From contig JAEZIQ010000169.1 of the NCBI GenBank assembly GCA_023436605.1, positions 1-24,979 of the forward strand: a stretch of DNA of 24,979 nucleotides. Reading direction: 5' to 3'. A program made the position numbers and the translations under genes. Below the pieces are notes generated by a model that saw only the letters and a list, made by a program, of their open reading frames with translations, had not been told where the DNA came from and did not search any database. This DNA is from Actinomycetes bacterium (lineage in GTDB: Bacteria > Actinomycetota > Thermoleophilia > Solirubrobacterales > 70-9). Positions 1 through 7,661 of this stretch are shown here, in pieces; the stretch's first letter is position 1; every line of letters starts with the position of its first letter.

Positions 1-3000
1 GCCGAGATGGTCGTCGAGAAGAAGGCCGTCGAGGATCAGCGTGACGCCGACCTGGAGGCCCGGGCCCAGAAGCTCGAAGCCGACCTGGCCGAGCTGGAGA
101 AGGAAGGCGCCAAGTCCGACGTGCGCCGCAAGGTGCGCGACGGTGGCGAGCGTGAGATGCGCCAGCTGCGCGACCGGGCCCAGCGTGAGCTGGACCGGCT
201 CGACGAGATCTGGACCACCTTCACCAAGCTGGCTCCCAAGCAGCTCATCGTGGACGAGGTGCTCTACCGCGCGCTCGTCGACCGCTACGGCGAGTACTTC
301 ACCGGTGCCATGGGCGCGGAGTCGATCAAGAAGCTCATCGAGACCTTCGACATCGACGCCGAGGCCGAGTCGCTGCGCGAGGTCATCCGCAGCGGCAAGG
401 GCCAGAAGAAGCTGCGCGCGCTCAAGCGTCTGAAGGTCGTCGCGGCGTTCCAGCAGTCCGGCAACTCGCCCATGGGCATGGTGCTCGACGCCGTTCCGGT
501 GATCCCGCCGGAGCTGCGCCCGATGGTTCAGCTCGACGGTGGCCGCTTCGCCACCTCCGACCTGAACGACCTGTACCGCCGCGTGATCAACCGCAACAAC
601 CGACTCAAGCGACTGCTTGACCTCGGTGCGCCGGAGATCATCGTCAACAACGAGAAGCGCATGCTGCAGGAGTCGGTTGACGCCCTGTTCGACAACGGCC
701 TCCGCGGCCGTCCGGTCACCGGACCGGGCAACCGGGCGCTCAAGTCGCTCTCGGACATGCTCAAGGGCAAGCAGGGCCGGTTCCGTCAGAACCTGCTCGG
801 CAAGCGCGTCGACTACTCGGGCCGTTCGGTCATCGTGGCCGGCCCGTCGCTGAAGCTGCACCAGTGTGGTCTGCCGAAGCTGATGGCGCTCGAGCTGTTC
901 AAGCCGTTCATCATGGCCCAGCTGGTCGAGCGCAAGGCCGTCCAGAACATCAAGGCCGCCAAGAAGATGGTCGAGTCGATGGTGCCCGAGGTCTGGGACG
1001 TGCTCGAAGAAGTGATCGAGGAGCACCCGGTTCTGCTGAACCGCGCGCCTACGCTTCACCGCCTCGGCATCCAGGCCTTCGAGCCGATCCTGGTCGAAGG
1101 CAAGGCGATCCAGGTCCCCCCGCTCGTCTGCTCGGCCTTCAACGCCGACTTCGACGGTGACCAGATGGCCGTGCACGTGCCGCTTTCCGCGGAAGCCCAG
1201 GCCGAGGCCCGGGTCCTGATGCTGTCGGCCAACAACATCCTCTCGCCTGCCCACGGCTCGCCCCTGGCGACCCCGACGCAGGACATGGTGCTGGGTCTGT
1301 ACTACCTGACCTACTCCGCCGAGGACGTGGCCGAGCTCGATCCGTCGAAGCTCGAAAAGCCGCCGCATCCGTTCCGGACCGCGCAGGAAGCCGAGCTCGC
1401 ATATGAGAACGGCGTCGTCGCGCTCCACGATTTCGCGGAGTACCGCGGCCACGGTGATGAGCACTTCCTGACCACGGTCGGGCGGATCATCTTCAACGAC
1501 CGCATCGAGCGTGCGCTTGCGGAAGCACTCGAAGACGAGTACGACCCGTCGGCCTACACCTTCGTCAACGAATCGCTGAAGAAGAAGGACATCAACAACA
1601 TGGTCGGCTGGCTGGTCGACAACTATGGTGCCCCGGCGATTTCGCAGGTGCTCGACGCCTTCAAGGAGCTGGGATTCACGTTCTCCTCGCGGGCCGGCAT
1701 CACCGTGTCGAAGAACAACGTCGTGCCGCCGCCGGAGAAGGAAGAGATCCTCGCCAAGTACGACGAGGAGACCGCCCGGATCCAGGCCGAGTTCGACGAG
1801 GGCTGGCACACCGCCGAGGAACGTCACAAGCAGGTCACGGACAAGTGGAATGCGGCCACCGAGGAAGTCGGTCAGGCGATGGAGGACAACCTCCGTCAGC
1901 TCAACCCGATCTTCATGATGGCCAACTCCGGCGCTCGTGGCTCCTTCAAGCAGATCCGCCAGCTGGCCGGTATGCGAGGCCTGATGGCGAATCCGAAGGG
2001 CGAGATCATCGAGCGCCCGATCAAGTCCAACTTCATCGAAGGACTGTCGGTCGGCGAGTACTTCATCTCGACCCACGGTGCCCGTAAGGGTCTCGCCGAT
2101 ACGGCTCTCCGTACGGCCGACTCGGGTTACCTGACCCGTCGTCTGGTGGACGTCGCGCAGGACGTGATCGTCCTCGAAGACGACTGCAAGACGAAGGAAT
2201 TCATCGAGATGCCGCTCTACATCGACGGCGAGCCGAACCCGAACCTGGTTGGCCGCCTGTCGGCGAAGAAGTTCGAGACCAAGCGCGGGCGTGAGCTGCT
2301 CAAGAAGAACCAGCTGATCAGCAAGGCCGATGCGGCCGAACTGATCGAGGCCTACGAAGGCGACGAAGAGGCCACCGTGCCGGTTCGTTCCGCCTTCAAG
2401 TGCGAGTCCCACCACGGCATTTGCCGCTCCTGCTACGGCGTCTCGCCGGCGACCGGGTTCATGGTCGAGATCGGTGATTCGATCGGAACCATCGCTGCCC
2501 AGTCGATCGGTGAGCCGGGCACCCAGCTGACCATGCGTACCTTCCACACCGGTGGTGTGGCCGGACAGGACATCACCCAGGGTCTGCCCCGAGTGGTCGA
2601 GCTGTTCGAGGCGCGCAAGCCGAAGGGCCTCGCCCAGATGGCTGAAGTGGCCGGCAAGGTCTCGGTCGAGCAGACCGAGAAGCAGATCGTGGTCACGGTC
2701 CTCGAAGCCAACGGCGAAGAGAGCCAGTACACGTTCCCGCCCCGGACCCGTCTCAGCGTCAAGACCGGTGACAAGGTCGAAGTCGGCCAGCAGCTGAACG
2801 AAGGTTCTCTGTACCCGGCCGACGTGCTCACGATCCGTGGTCGCACCGCGGTCGAGCAGTACCTGGTCGCCGAAGTCCAGAAGGTCTACAAGGCCCAGGG
2901 CGTGGAGATCAACGACAAGCACATCGAAGTGATCGTCCGCCAGATGCTGAAGAAGGTCGAGATCGAGACCAAGGGTTCGACCGAGCTTCTGCCCGGTCAG

Positions 3001-3450
3001 CTCGAGGATCGTCAGACCCTCAAGGCCATCAACAAGCAGGTCAAGGCCGACGGTGGCACCCCGGCCAAGGCCCAGGAGAAGATCCTGGGTATCACCAAGG
3101 CCTCACTGGCGACCAAGTCGTTCCTCTCGGCGGCCTCCTTCCAGGAGACCACCAAGGTCCTGACCGACGCCGCGCTGGAAGGCAAGCGCGATCGTCTGGT
3201 CGGCCTCAAGGAGAACGTCATCATCGGCAAGCTGATTCCGGCTGCGACCGGTCTCAAGCACTACCGCTCGATGACCATCGAGCCGACCGAGCCCTTCGCC
3301 CCGGCGGAGGAAGCGGTCCTGCTCGAGGAAGACCTCCTGGTCGAGGACGGCGACGGTGCCAACGGCTCGGGCGCCGACGGCTTCGGCGATTCCTTCGCCA
3401 CCGAGCTGGACGAGATCTCCCAGGAGATCGACGCCAGCGCCGAGAAGTAA
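1..3450 (+). CDS. rpoC: DNA-directed RNA polymerase subunit beta' (5'-truncated)
   Basis: Catalytic beta' subunit of RNA polymerase. The reading frame is open from base 1, so the N-terminus, including the first zinc site, lies outside the window. The visible part opens with a highly charged, probably coiled-coil stretch (about 60 residues) leading to an IWTTFTKLAPKQL segment. The Mg-binding catalytic motif NADFDGDQMA is encoded at 1141-1170. The second zinc site is complete: Cys codons at 2185, 2401, 2422 and 2431, with the family spacing CX6CX2C for the last three. Trigger-loop/bridge-type sequence (QSIGEPGTQLTMRTFHTGG) follows, and the protein ends in an acidic tail (DGDGANGSG...EIDASAEK). 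Identity is certain. It is followed by two tandem hairpins, so transcription probably does not continue into the next genes, which are on the other strand. Confidence 0.98.
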   Translation, partial: AEMVVEKKAVEDQRDADLEARAQKLEADLAELEKEGAKSDVRRKVRDGGEREMRQLRDRAQRELDRLDEIWTTFTKLAPKQLIVDEVLYRALVDRYGEYFTGAMGAESIKKLIETFDIDAEAESLREVIRSGKGQKKLRALKRLKVVAAFQQSGNSPMGMVLDAVPVIPPELRPMVQLDGGRFATSDLNDLYRRVINRNNRLKRLLDLGAPEIIVNNEKRMLQESVDALFDNGLRGRPVTGPGNRALKSLSDMLKGKQGRFRQNLLGKRVDYSGRSVIVAGPSLKLHQCGLPKLMALELFKPFIMAQLVERKAVQNIKAAKKMVESMVPEVWDVLEEVIEEHPVLLNRAPTLHRLGIQAFEPILVEGKAIQVPPLVCSAFNADFDGDQMAVHVPLSAEAQAEARVLMLSANNILSPAHGSPLATPTQDMVLGLYYLTYSAEDVAELDPSKLEKPPHPFRTAQEAELAYENGVVALHDFAEYRGHGDEHFLTTVGRIIFNDRIERALAEALEDEYDPSAYTFVNESLKKKDINNMVGWLVDNYGAPAISQVLDAFKELGFTFSSRAGITVSKNNVVPPPEKEEILAKYDEETARIQAEFDEGWHTAEERHKQVTDKWNAATEEVGQAMEDNLRQLNPIFMMANSGARGSFKQIRQLAGMRGLMANPKGEIIERPIKSNFIEGLSVGEYFISTHGARKGLADTALRTADSGYLTRRLVDVAQDVIVLEDDCKTKEFIEMPLYIDGEPNPNLVGRLSAKKFETKRGRELLKKNQLISKADAAELIEAYEGDEEATVPVRSAFKCESHHGICRSCYGVSPATGFMVEIGDSIGTIAAQSIGEPGTQLTMRTFHTGGVAGQDITQGLPRVVELFEARKPKGLAQMAEVAGKVSVEQTEKQIVVTVLEANGEESQYTFPPRTRLSVKTGDKVEVGQQLNEGSLYPADVLTIRGRTAVEQYLVAEVQKVYKAQGVEINDKHIEVIVRQMLKKVEIETKGSTELLPGQLEDRQTLKAINKQVKADGGTPAKAQEKILGITKASLATKSFLSAASFQETTKVLTDAALEGKRDRLVGLKENVIIGKLIPAATGLKHYRSMTIEPTEPFAPAEEAVLLEEDLLVEDGDGANGSGADGFGDSFATELDEISQEIDASAEK

Positions 3451-3463
3451 TCCGGCCTCTCAC

Positions 3464-3517
3464 TGCCCGGCAGTCGCCGGGCAACAGGTCAGCGAAGGGC
3501 GCCTGCGGGCGCCCTTC
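3464..3517 (+). terminator. Tandem hairpins after rpoC, likely terminator
   Basis: Two perfect hairpins follow the rpoC stop. The first has an 8-bp stem TGCCCGGC/GCCGGGCA with loop AGTC (3464-3483). The second has a 10-bp stem GAAGGGCGCC/GGCGCCCTTC with loop TGCG (3494-3517), followed by the T-rich GTCGTTCTC. There is no long U-tract, as is common in high-GC actinobacteria. They sit between convergent genes and may serve both strands. Confidence 0.7.
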
Positions 3518-3534
3518 GTCGTTCTCGAAGCGGT

Positions 3535-3577
3535 GAGATCCAGAAAGTCAGCTCTATGCGGCGAGAACCTGGATCTC
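3535..3577. repeat. Intergenic inverted repeat, possible member of a dispersed family
   Basis: 9-bp perfect arms GAGATCCAG (3535-3543) and CTGGATCTC (3569-3577) enclose a 25-nt loop. The flanks start CGGTGA on the left and AACCTG on the right arm, matching the two longer-arm repeats at 10941-10989 and 19071-19119. Membership is less certain than for those two because the inner arm bases differ. It lies just downstream of the minus-strand gene ending at 3584, so it may also act as that gene's terminator. Confidence 0.45.
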
Positions 3578-3583
3578 GCGGGT

Positions 3584-5044
3584 CTAGGCTGTGGCTTGGG
3601 TAGATCGGTTCTGGGTGCCTTTGCCAAGCTCGGTCGCGAGGCGGCGGGCGATCTCGGCTGACTGCCAGCGCAGTTCGGTGACCCCGATCGTCTCCCACTC
3701 GACTCCGCGGCGGAGCGAGCCGAGCGTGCTGAAGAACGGGGAACGGTTGCCTTCGCTGTCGCGGATCGCGCCGTCGCGATCGGCATCGAGGCCGAGGTCG
3801 ATGTGATCGGCCCGGATCGCCCCGGACCCGATCAGTGAGGGGATCGGGGCGGGCGCATCGACGCTGACCGAAGTGCTGGCCCCACAGGCGCTGATCACCC
3901 GGTCGAACTCGGCCGTCTCGGTGCCAGAGGCGGTGAGCAGATTGACTTTCGCCCTGGATCCGGCGTCCTCGATCGATCCGATCCGGGCGGCCTGGACCGT
4001 CAGTCGTCCGGAAGCGAGCAGCTCGTCGAAGCTGGCCGCCACCCGGGGTGCGATCCGGTAGCGATGGACCTCCCAGATCCGGTTCAGGTTCTGGATGAAC
4101 CACAGCTTGTCCGCGCGGGAAAGCCGCCGCCAGGCAGAGGGAGTGACCGACCTCATCGAGTCGATCGCATCGCGCCAACCGCGGCCCTCGGTGCCGGCGC
4201 GGAGCAGCTCCGTGGAGAAGGCGCCGAGCAGGTCGTTGATGCCGACCGGTCCCTCGGCGGGAACCGAAGGGGCGGAGATGTTGGTCAGGCCTTCGCGATG
4301 CGGTTTCGGCACGAGACCGTTGCGGGAGACGGCACGAACCATTGAACCGGTACCGATGCCGCGTCCGGCGCCGAGGGTCAGGGCCACATCGACCATGGTC
4401 AGGCCGGTACCGATGATCAGCACGTGCTCGTCGCCAAGGGCGGGCAGGACCGCCTCTTCGTCCCAGGAGTTCGGAACGTAGATGCCCTTCTCCCGGAGCG
4501 ATTCGGGAACTGGTACCGGATCGCCGCCACCGACCGGTCCGGTCGCGATGACCAGATGGTCGAGTTTCACGTCGACCCCGTCGAGGGTCATCCGGACTGG
4601 CCCGTGACCGGTCGCTCCCGGTCCGTTCTCAAGCCGGGCGTCGGTGACCTCGCCGGCGATCCGGGTGAGGCTCAGGTGTCTCGGACAGTTCAGCTCGGCT
4701 TCCCGCAGGAGCTCCTTCAGGTACTCGCCATAGGTTCCCCGGCTTGCGTACGAGGCATCCGCGGCCTCCGGGTCCCTGGACTTGAGCCACTGGAGGAAGT
4801 GGGAGGGTTCGTCGACGAAGGCGCTCATCCGGATCGCCGGCACGTTCAGCCGGTGCTCCGGGTTCGGGGTCCGGTAGGGGATCCCCGGTCCGAACTCGCC
4901 TGACTTGTCGATCAGCAGGATCTCGGCCGGGAAATCGAGTTCCCGCAGCAGGTTGACGGCGACCAGAGTCCCGGCCGCACCACCGCCGACGATGCCGATG
5001 CTGGCCGGCTCGATCGCCCGATCTGAACCCGGCGAGTCGCTCAA
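3584..5044 (-). CDS. FAD/NAD(P)-binding oxidoreductase
   Basis: 486-residue protein of the FAD-NAD(P)-binding type (NAD_binding_9-like). An N-terminal Rossmann motif IGIVGGGAAGT (about residues 17-27) binds the FAD ADP moiety. A second glycine motif VLIIGTGLTMVDVAL in mid-protein is the likely NAD(P)H site, and LDHLVIATGP is the usual ATG-type motif between them. The start is TTG, overlapping the upstream SsuD-type stop as TTGA, which implies translational coupling. GAGGGG lies directly before the TTG. The coupling suggests it works with the sulfonate monooxygenase, perhaps as a second oxidation step or in electron supply, but the substrate cannot be read from sequence. There is no signal peptide, so it is probably cytosolic. 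Confidence 0.85.
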   Translation of the reverse strand: MSDSPGSDRAIEPASIGIVGGGAAGTLVAVNLLRELDFPAEILLIDKSGEFGPGIPYRTPNPEHRLNVPAIRMSAFVDEPSHFLQWLKSRDPEAADASYASRGTYGEYLKELLREAELNCPRHLSLTRIAGEVTDARLENGPGATGHGPVRMTLDGVDVKLDHLVIATGPVGGGDPVPVPESLREKGIYVPNSWDEEAVLPALGDEHVLIIGTGLTMVDVALTLGAGRGIGTGSMVRAVSRNGLVPKPHREGLTNISAPSVPAEGPVGINDLLGAFSTELLRAGTEGRGWRDAIDSMRSVTPSAWRRLSRADKLWFIQNLNRIWEVHRYRIAPRVAASFDELLASGRLTVQAARIGSIEDAGSRAKVNLLTASGTETAEFDRVISACGASTSVSVDAPAPIPSLIGSGAIRADHIDLGLDADRDGAIRDSEGNRSPFFSTLGSLRRGVEWETIGVTELRWQSAEIARRLATELGKGTQNRSTQATA

Positions 5045-6228
5045 CCCCTCGTTCCCGAGGCCTGCGCAGTGAAAGGAACCACGTGGTTGACGTTCGAGGA
5101 GCCGGCCGGCTTGGCGCTGGCGGGCCGTTCGATGAGTCCGCGCTTCTCAAGTTCCGGCATGACTCCTTCTCCAAACCAGTAGAGCTCTTCAAGGTGAGGG
5201 TAACCGGAGAGGATGAACTCGTCGATTCCGGCATCCACATATTCCTGCATCAGGTCGGCGATCTGGAGGTGGTTGCCGACCATCGCGGTGCCGGCGCCGC
5301 CTCGGCCGAGGCCGACACCCGCCCAGAGGTGGGGATGGATCTCGAGATCACTGCGGCTGCCCCGGTGAAGTTCGAGCATCCGCTTCTGGCCTTCCGACTG
5401 GGAACGCTTGAGTTCGTGCTGTACCTTCTCGACGATCGCCGGGTCGAGCGCGTCGAGCAGGCGATCGGCCTCGGCCCAGGCATCTTCCTCAGAATCGCGG
5501 GCGATCACATGCAGGCGGACCCCGAAACGCAGGCTTCGTCCGTTCTGTTCGGCCAGTTCACGCACCGTCTCGACCTTCGCCTTGACGGCCTCCGGAGGCT
5601 CGCCCCAGGTCAGGTAGACGTCGACCTGCCGGGCGGCGACGTCGAGGGCCGGCTTCGACGATCCGCCGAAGTAGATCGCCGGCACCGGGTCGGGCGGGCG
5701 GTTGAGCCGGGCTCCCTCCACGCTCTCGTAGGTCCCCTCGAAGTTGACTTCCTCACCTTGCCAGAGTCGCTGCACGATCTCGAGAAACTCGCCGGTCCGG
5801 ATGTACCGTTCGTCCTTACTGAGGAAGTCACCATAGAAGCGCTGTTCATGATCCTCGCCGCCGGTCACCACGTTGAGCAGCAGCCGGCCGCCGGATTTCT
5901 CCTGGAAGGTCGCCGCCATCTGGGCGGCCAGGGTCGGAGAGACGAGTCCGGGCCGGTAGGCGACCAGGAACTTGAGGCGGGACGAAAGTTGACTCAGCAT
6001 CGCCGTGGTGATCCAGGCGTCGTCGCACCAGACTCCGGCCGGGGTCAGTGCCGCCTCGAATCCGAGATCCTCAGCGGCGGTGGCGATCCGGGAGAGATAG
6101 GCGAGCGTCGGCGGCCGATAGCCACCAGCCACTCCTTCGGGTGGCGCCTCTCCGGTCTCGATCAGGCGACGACCGTCGCCCTGGGTGGGGAGGAACCAAT
6201 GAAGTTTGATCGATCTGTCATTCGGCAT
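5041..6228 (-). CDS. ssuD: FMNH2-dependent alkanesulfonate monooxygenase (SsuD-type, LLM class)
   Basis: 395-residue luciferase-like monooxygenase closely resembling E. coli SsuD (381 aa). SsuD splits alkanesulfonates to aldehyde and sulfite using FMNH2 and O2. Family landmarks are present: N-terminal HWFLPTQGDG, RLKFLVAYRPG, NVVTGG, YFGGSS, VYLTWGEPPEAVKAK, RFGVRLHVIARDS, LWAGVGLGRGGAGTAMVG and SGYPHLEE. Residues equivalent to the known active-site set are retained: Cys68, Arg238, His240, Arg309 and Tyr343. The ATG start faces a 151-bp divergent intergenic region shared with the flavin reductase fusion, its likely FMNH2 source. No SsuABC transporter or stand-alone SsuE is in the window. Substrate range within sulfonates is not deducible. 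Confidence 0.93.
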   Translation of the reverse strand: MPNDRSIKLHWFLPTQGDGRRLIETGEAPPEGVAGGYRPPTLAYLSRIATAAEDLGFEAALTPAGVWCDDAWITTAMLSQLSSRLKFLVAYRPGLVSPTLAAQMAATFQEKSGGRLLLNVVTGGEDHEQRFYGDFLSKDERYIRTGEFLEIVQRLWQGEEVNFEGTYESVEGARLNRPPDPVPAIYFGGSSKPALDVAARQVDVYLTWGEPPEAVKAKVETVRELAEQNGRSLRFGVRLHVIARDSEEDAWAEADRLLDALDPAIVEKVQHELKRSQSEGQKRMLELHRGSRSDLEIHPHLWAGVGLGRGGAGTAMVGNHLQIADLMQEYVDAGIDEFILSGYPHLEELYWFGEGVMPELEKRGLIERPASAKPAGSSNVNHVVPFTAQASGTRG

Positions 6229-6379
6229 GGGGCGTGGATTCTTGTTGCCGTCCGGAGGCCGGTCAAATCGGATGTTGCTGTCGGGTGATAGCGCGTTCCG
6301 ATAGCTGTGAGCGGGTTGAATCCGTATAGTCGCCGGCTATACCGAGTTTGTCGATTTAAAACATCAACTAAGGATCAAC
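6229..6379. promoter_or_regulatory. Divergent promoter region of ssuD and the flavin reductase fusion
   Basis: This region must carry both promoters. It holds the palindrome GTATAG-TCGCCGG-CTATAC (6324-6342), whose core ATAG-N7-CTAT has the T-N11-A geometry of LysR-type sites. Two further direct half-sites GATAGC occur at 6287-6292 and 6300-6305, 13 bp apart. Downstream is the AT-rich TCGATTTAAAACATC, the likely -10 area for the plus-strand gene. The TATAGT inside the palindrome could itself be a -10 element, so the exact arrangement is uncertain. Confidence 0.6.
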
Positions 6380-7546
6380 ATGTTCGACCCCGCATCAACC
6401 ACCATCTCGAGGTTCTGCTCTGCCGAAGAGGCGATCGAGGAGTTCCGCGCCGGCCGGATGCTGGTCGTCTGCGGCGGCAGGCACTCCAAGACCGACGGCG
6501 ACCTGGTGGTTCCGGCGCGGGGGGCGGACGCGGCACGGGTGAACTTCATGGCCAAGGAAGGACGCGGCCTGATCTGCCTCGGCCTGACCGCCGACCGCTG
6601 CGACGAGCTGGGTCTCGAACCCCTGGCCGAACGTCGGGTTCCGGTCGGCCAGGCCGACTTCACCGTCTCCATCGAAGCGGCCGAAGGGGTCTCGACCGGC
6701 ATTTCGGCCGGTGACCGGGCCCGCACGATCGAGGTCGCGATCGACCCGGCCAACGGTCCGGAAACCATCGTGCGGCCGGGACACGTGTTCCCTCTGAGGG
6801 AACGCCGAGGTGGCGTGCTGGCCCGCAACGGCCACGTCGAGGCGGCGATCGACCTGAGCCGGCTGGCCGGCACCGGTGACTCGGTGGTGCTCTGCCAGGT
6901 TCTCGACGAGGAAGGCGACTCGGCCGGGACCGATTACCTGGCCGGGTTCGCGGCAAAGCATCAGTTGAAGATGGTCGAGGTCGACGAGGTCGCCCGCCAC
7001 GTCGCCGAGGTCCGGCCGGCGATCGAAGCCTCGGCCGAGTCGGAGGACGCCTCCCGCCAGCTCCGTTCGATCCTCGGCCACTTCGCCACCGGCGTCACCG
7101 TGGTCACCACCACCGACGTCGAGGGCGAGCCCTGCGGTACGACCGCCAATGCCTTCACTTCGGTTTCACTCGACCCGCCGCTCATCATCGTCTGCCTGGC
7201 CCGCGAGAGCCAGACCCTGGAGATGATCCGGGCCCGGGGTGGTTTCGTCGCGAACATCCTCGCCGACGGCCAGCAGGACCACTCGAACTGGTTCGCGAAG
7301 ACCGGCGTCCGCCTGGAGCCTGAGCTGCATGAATTCACGGCTGGCAAGCTGGGGCTGCCGGTCCTGGGTGGAGTTGTGGCACACCTTGAGTGCGAGGTTG
7401 AACGAATTGACGACGGTGGTGATCACGAGATCCTGCTCGGACGCGTGATCTCGCACGGCAAGCATCAGGAGGCTCCCGATCCGTTGCTCTTCTACCAGGG
7501 CTCCTACCGCGCCCTGAACCAGCCCCCACCAGCCAACCACATCTGA
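6380..7546 (+). CDS. RibB-like domain fused to FMN/FAD:NAD(P)H flavin reductase
   Basis: 388-residue fusion. Residues about 10-210 follow 3,4-dihydroxy-2-butanone-4-phosphate synthase (RibB): FTVSIEAAEGVSTGISAGDR (about 94-113), RPGHVFPLR (132-140) and GHVEAAIDL (151-159) are well kept. The acidic loop, normally RENEGD, reads SKTDGD (36-41), and the usual CEL near the domain end is CQV (172-174). Metal-binding and catalytic carboxylates therefore appear lost. Residues about 225-380 are an HpaC/DszD-type flavin reductase (LRSILGHFATGVTVVTT, GTTANAFTSVSLDPPLI, GGFVANIL). The predicted role is NAD(P)H-driven reduction of FMN for the SsuD, DszA-like and DszC-like monooxygenases nearby. The RibB-like part may bind flavin-pathway ligands or be non-catalytic. 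The ATG start has an AAGGA ribosome-binding site 6 nt upstream. Confidence 0.9.
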   Translation: MFDPASTTISRFCSAEEAIEEFRAGRMLVVCGGRHSKTDGDLVVPARGADAARVNFMAKEGRGLICLGLTADRCDELGLEPLAERRVPVGQADFTVSIEAAEGVSTGISAGDRARTIEVAIDPANGPETIVRPGHVFPLRERRGGVLARNGHVEAAIDLSRLAGTGDSVVLCQVLDEEGDSAGTDYLAGFAAKHQLKMVEVDEVARHVAEVRPAIEASAESEDASRQLRSILGHFATGVTVVTTTDVEGEPCGTTANAFTSVSLDPPLIIVCLARESQTLEMIRARGGFVANILADGQQDHSNWFAKTGVRLEPELHEFTAGKLGLPVLGGVVAHLECEVERIDDGGDHEILLGRVISHGKHQEAPDPLLFYQGSYRALNQPPPANHI

Positions 7547-7603
7547 CCCTTGCTCCGGTTGCGGGCGCGTCAGCTCCCGGGTTCACCGGAACAACCCTGC
7601 GCC

Positions 7604-7613
7604 GGGGGGGGGG
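7604..7613 (+). repeat. Ten-G homopolymer tract
   Basis: Uninterrupted run of ten G residues in the intergenic region between the flavin reductase fusion and the flavin-containing monooxygenase, a few bases upstream of the palindromic operator. Such tracts are prone to length variation or to sequencing error. Confidence 0.8.
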
Positions 7614-7619
7614 AGAGTT

Positions 7620-7643
7620 AACTGACACGAACCCTTGTCAGTT
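7620..7643 (+). promoter_or_regulatory. 24-bp palindromic operator upstream of FMO
   Basis: Perfect inverted repeat AACTGACA-N8-TGTCAGTT. It lies immediately upstream of a TACACT -10-like hexamer (7650-7655), placing it over the -35 region. The symmetry and size suit a dimeric repressor, for example of the TetR type, but no such regulator is encoded in the window. Confidence 0.65.
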
Positions 7644-7649
7644 TTGGGT

Positions 7650-7655
7650 TACACT
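7650..7655 (+). promoter_or_regulatory. Candidate -10 element of FMO, probably leaderless
   Basis: TACACT ends 6 nt before the ATG at 7662, the spacing expected when transcription starts at the first base of the start codon. No Shine-Dalgarno sequence precedes that ATG. Confidence 0.5.
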
Positions 7656-7661
7656 TTTCTC

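Noticed and set aside
5083..6288. 401-codon open frame opposite ssuD
   Set aside because: Antisense shadow of a well-conserved SsuD-type gene; no ribosome-binding site or recognisable domain.
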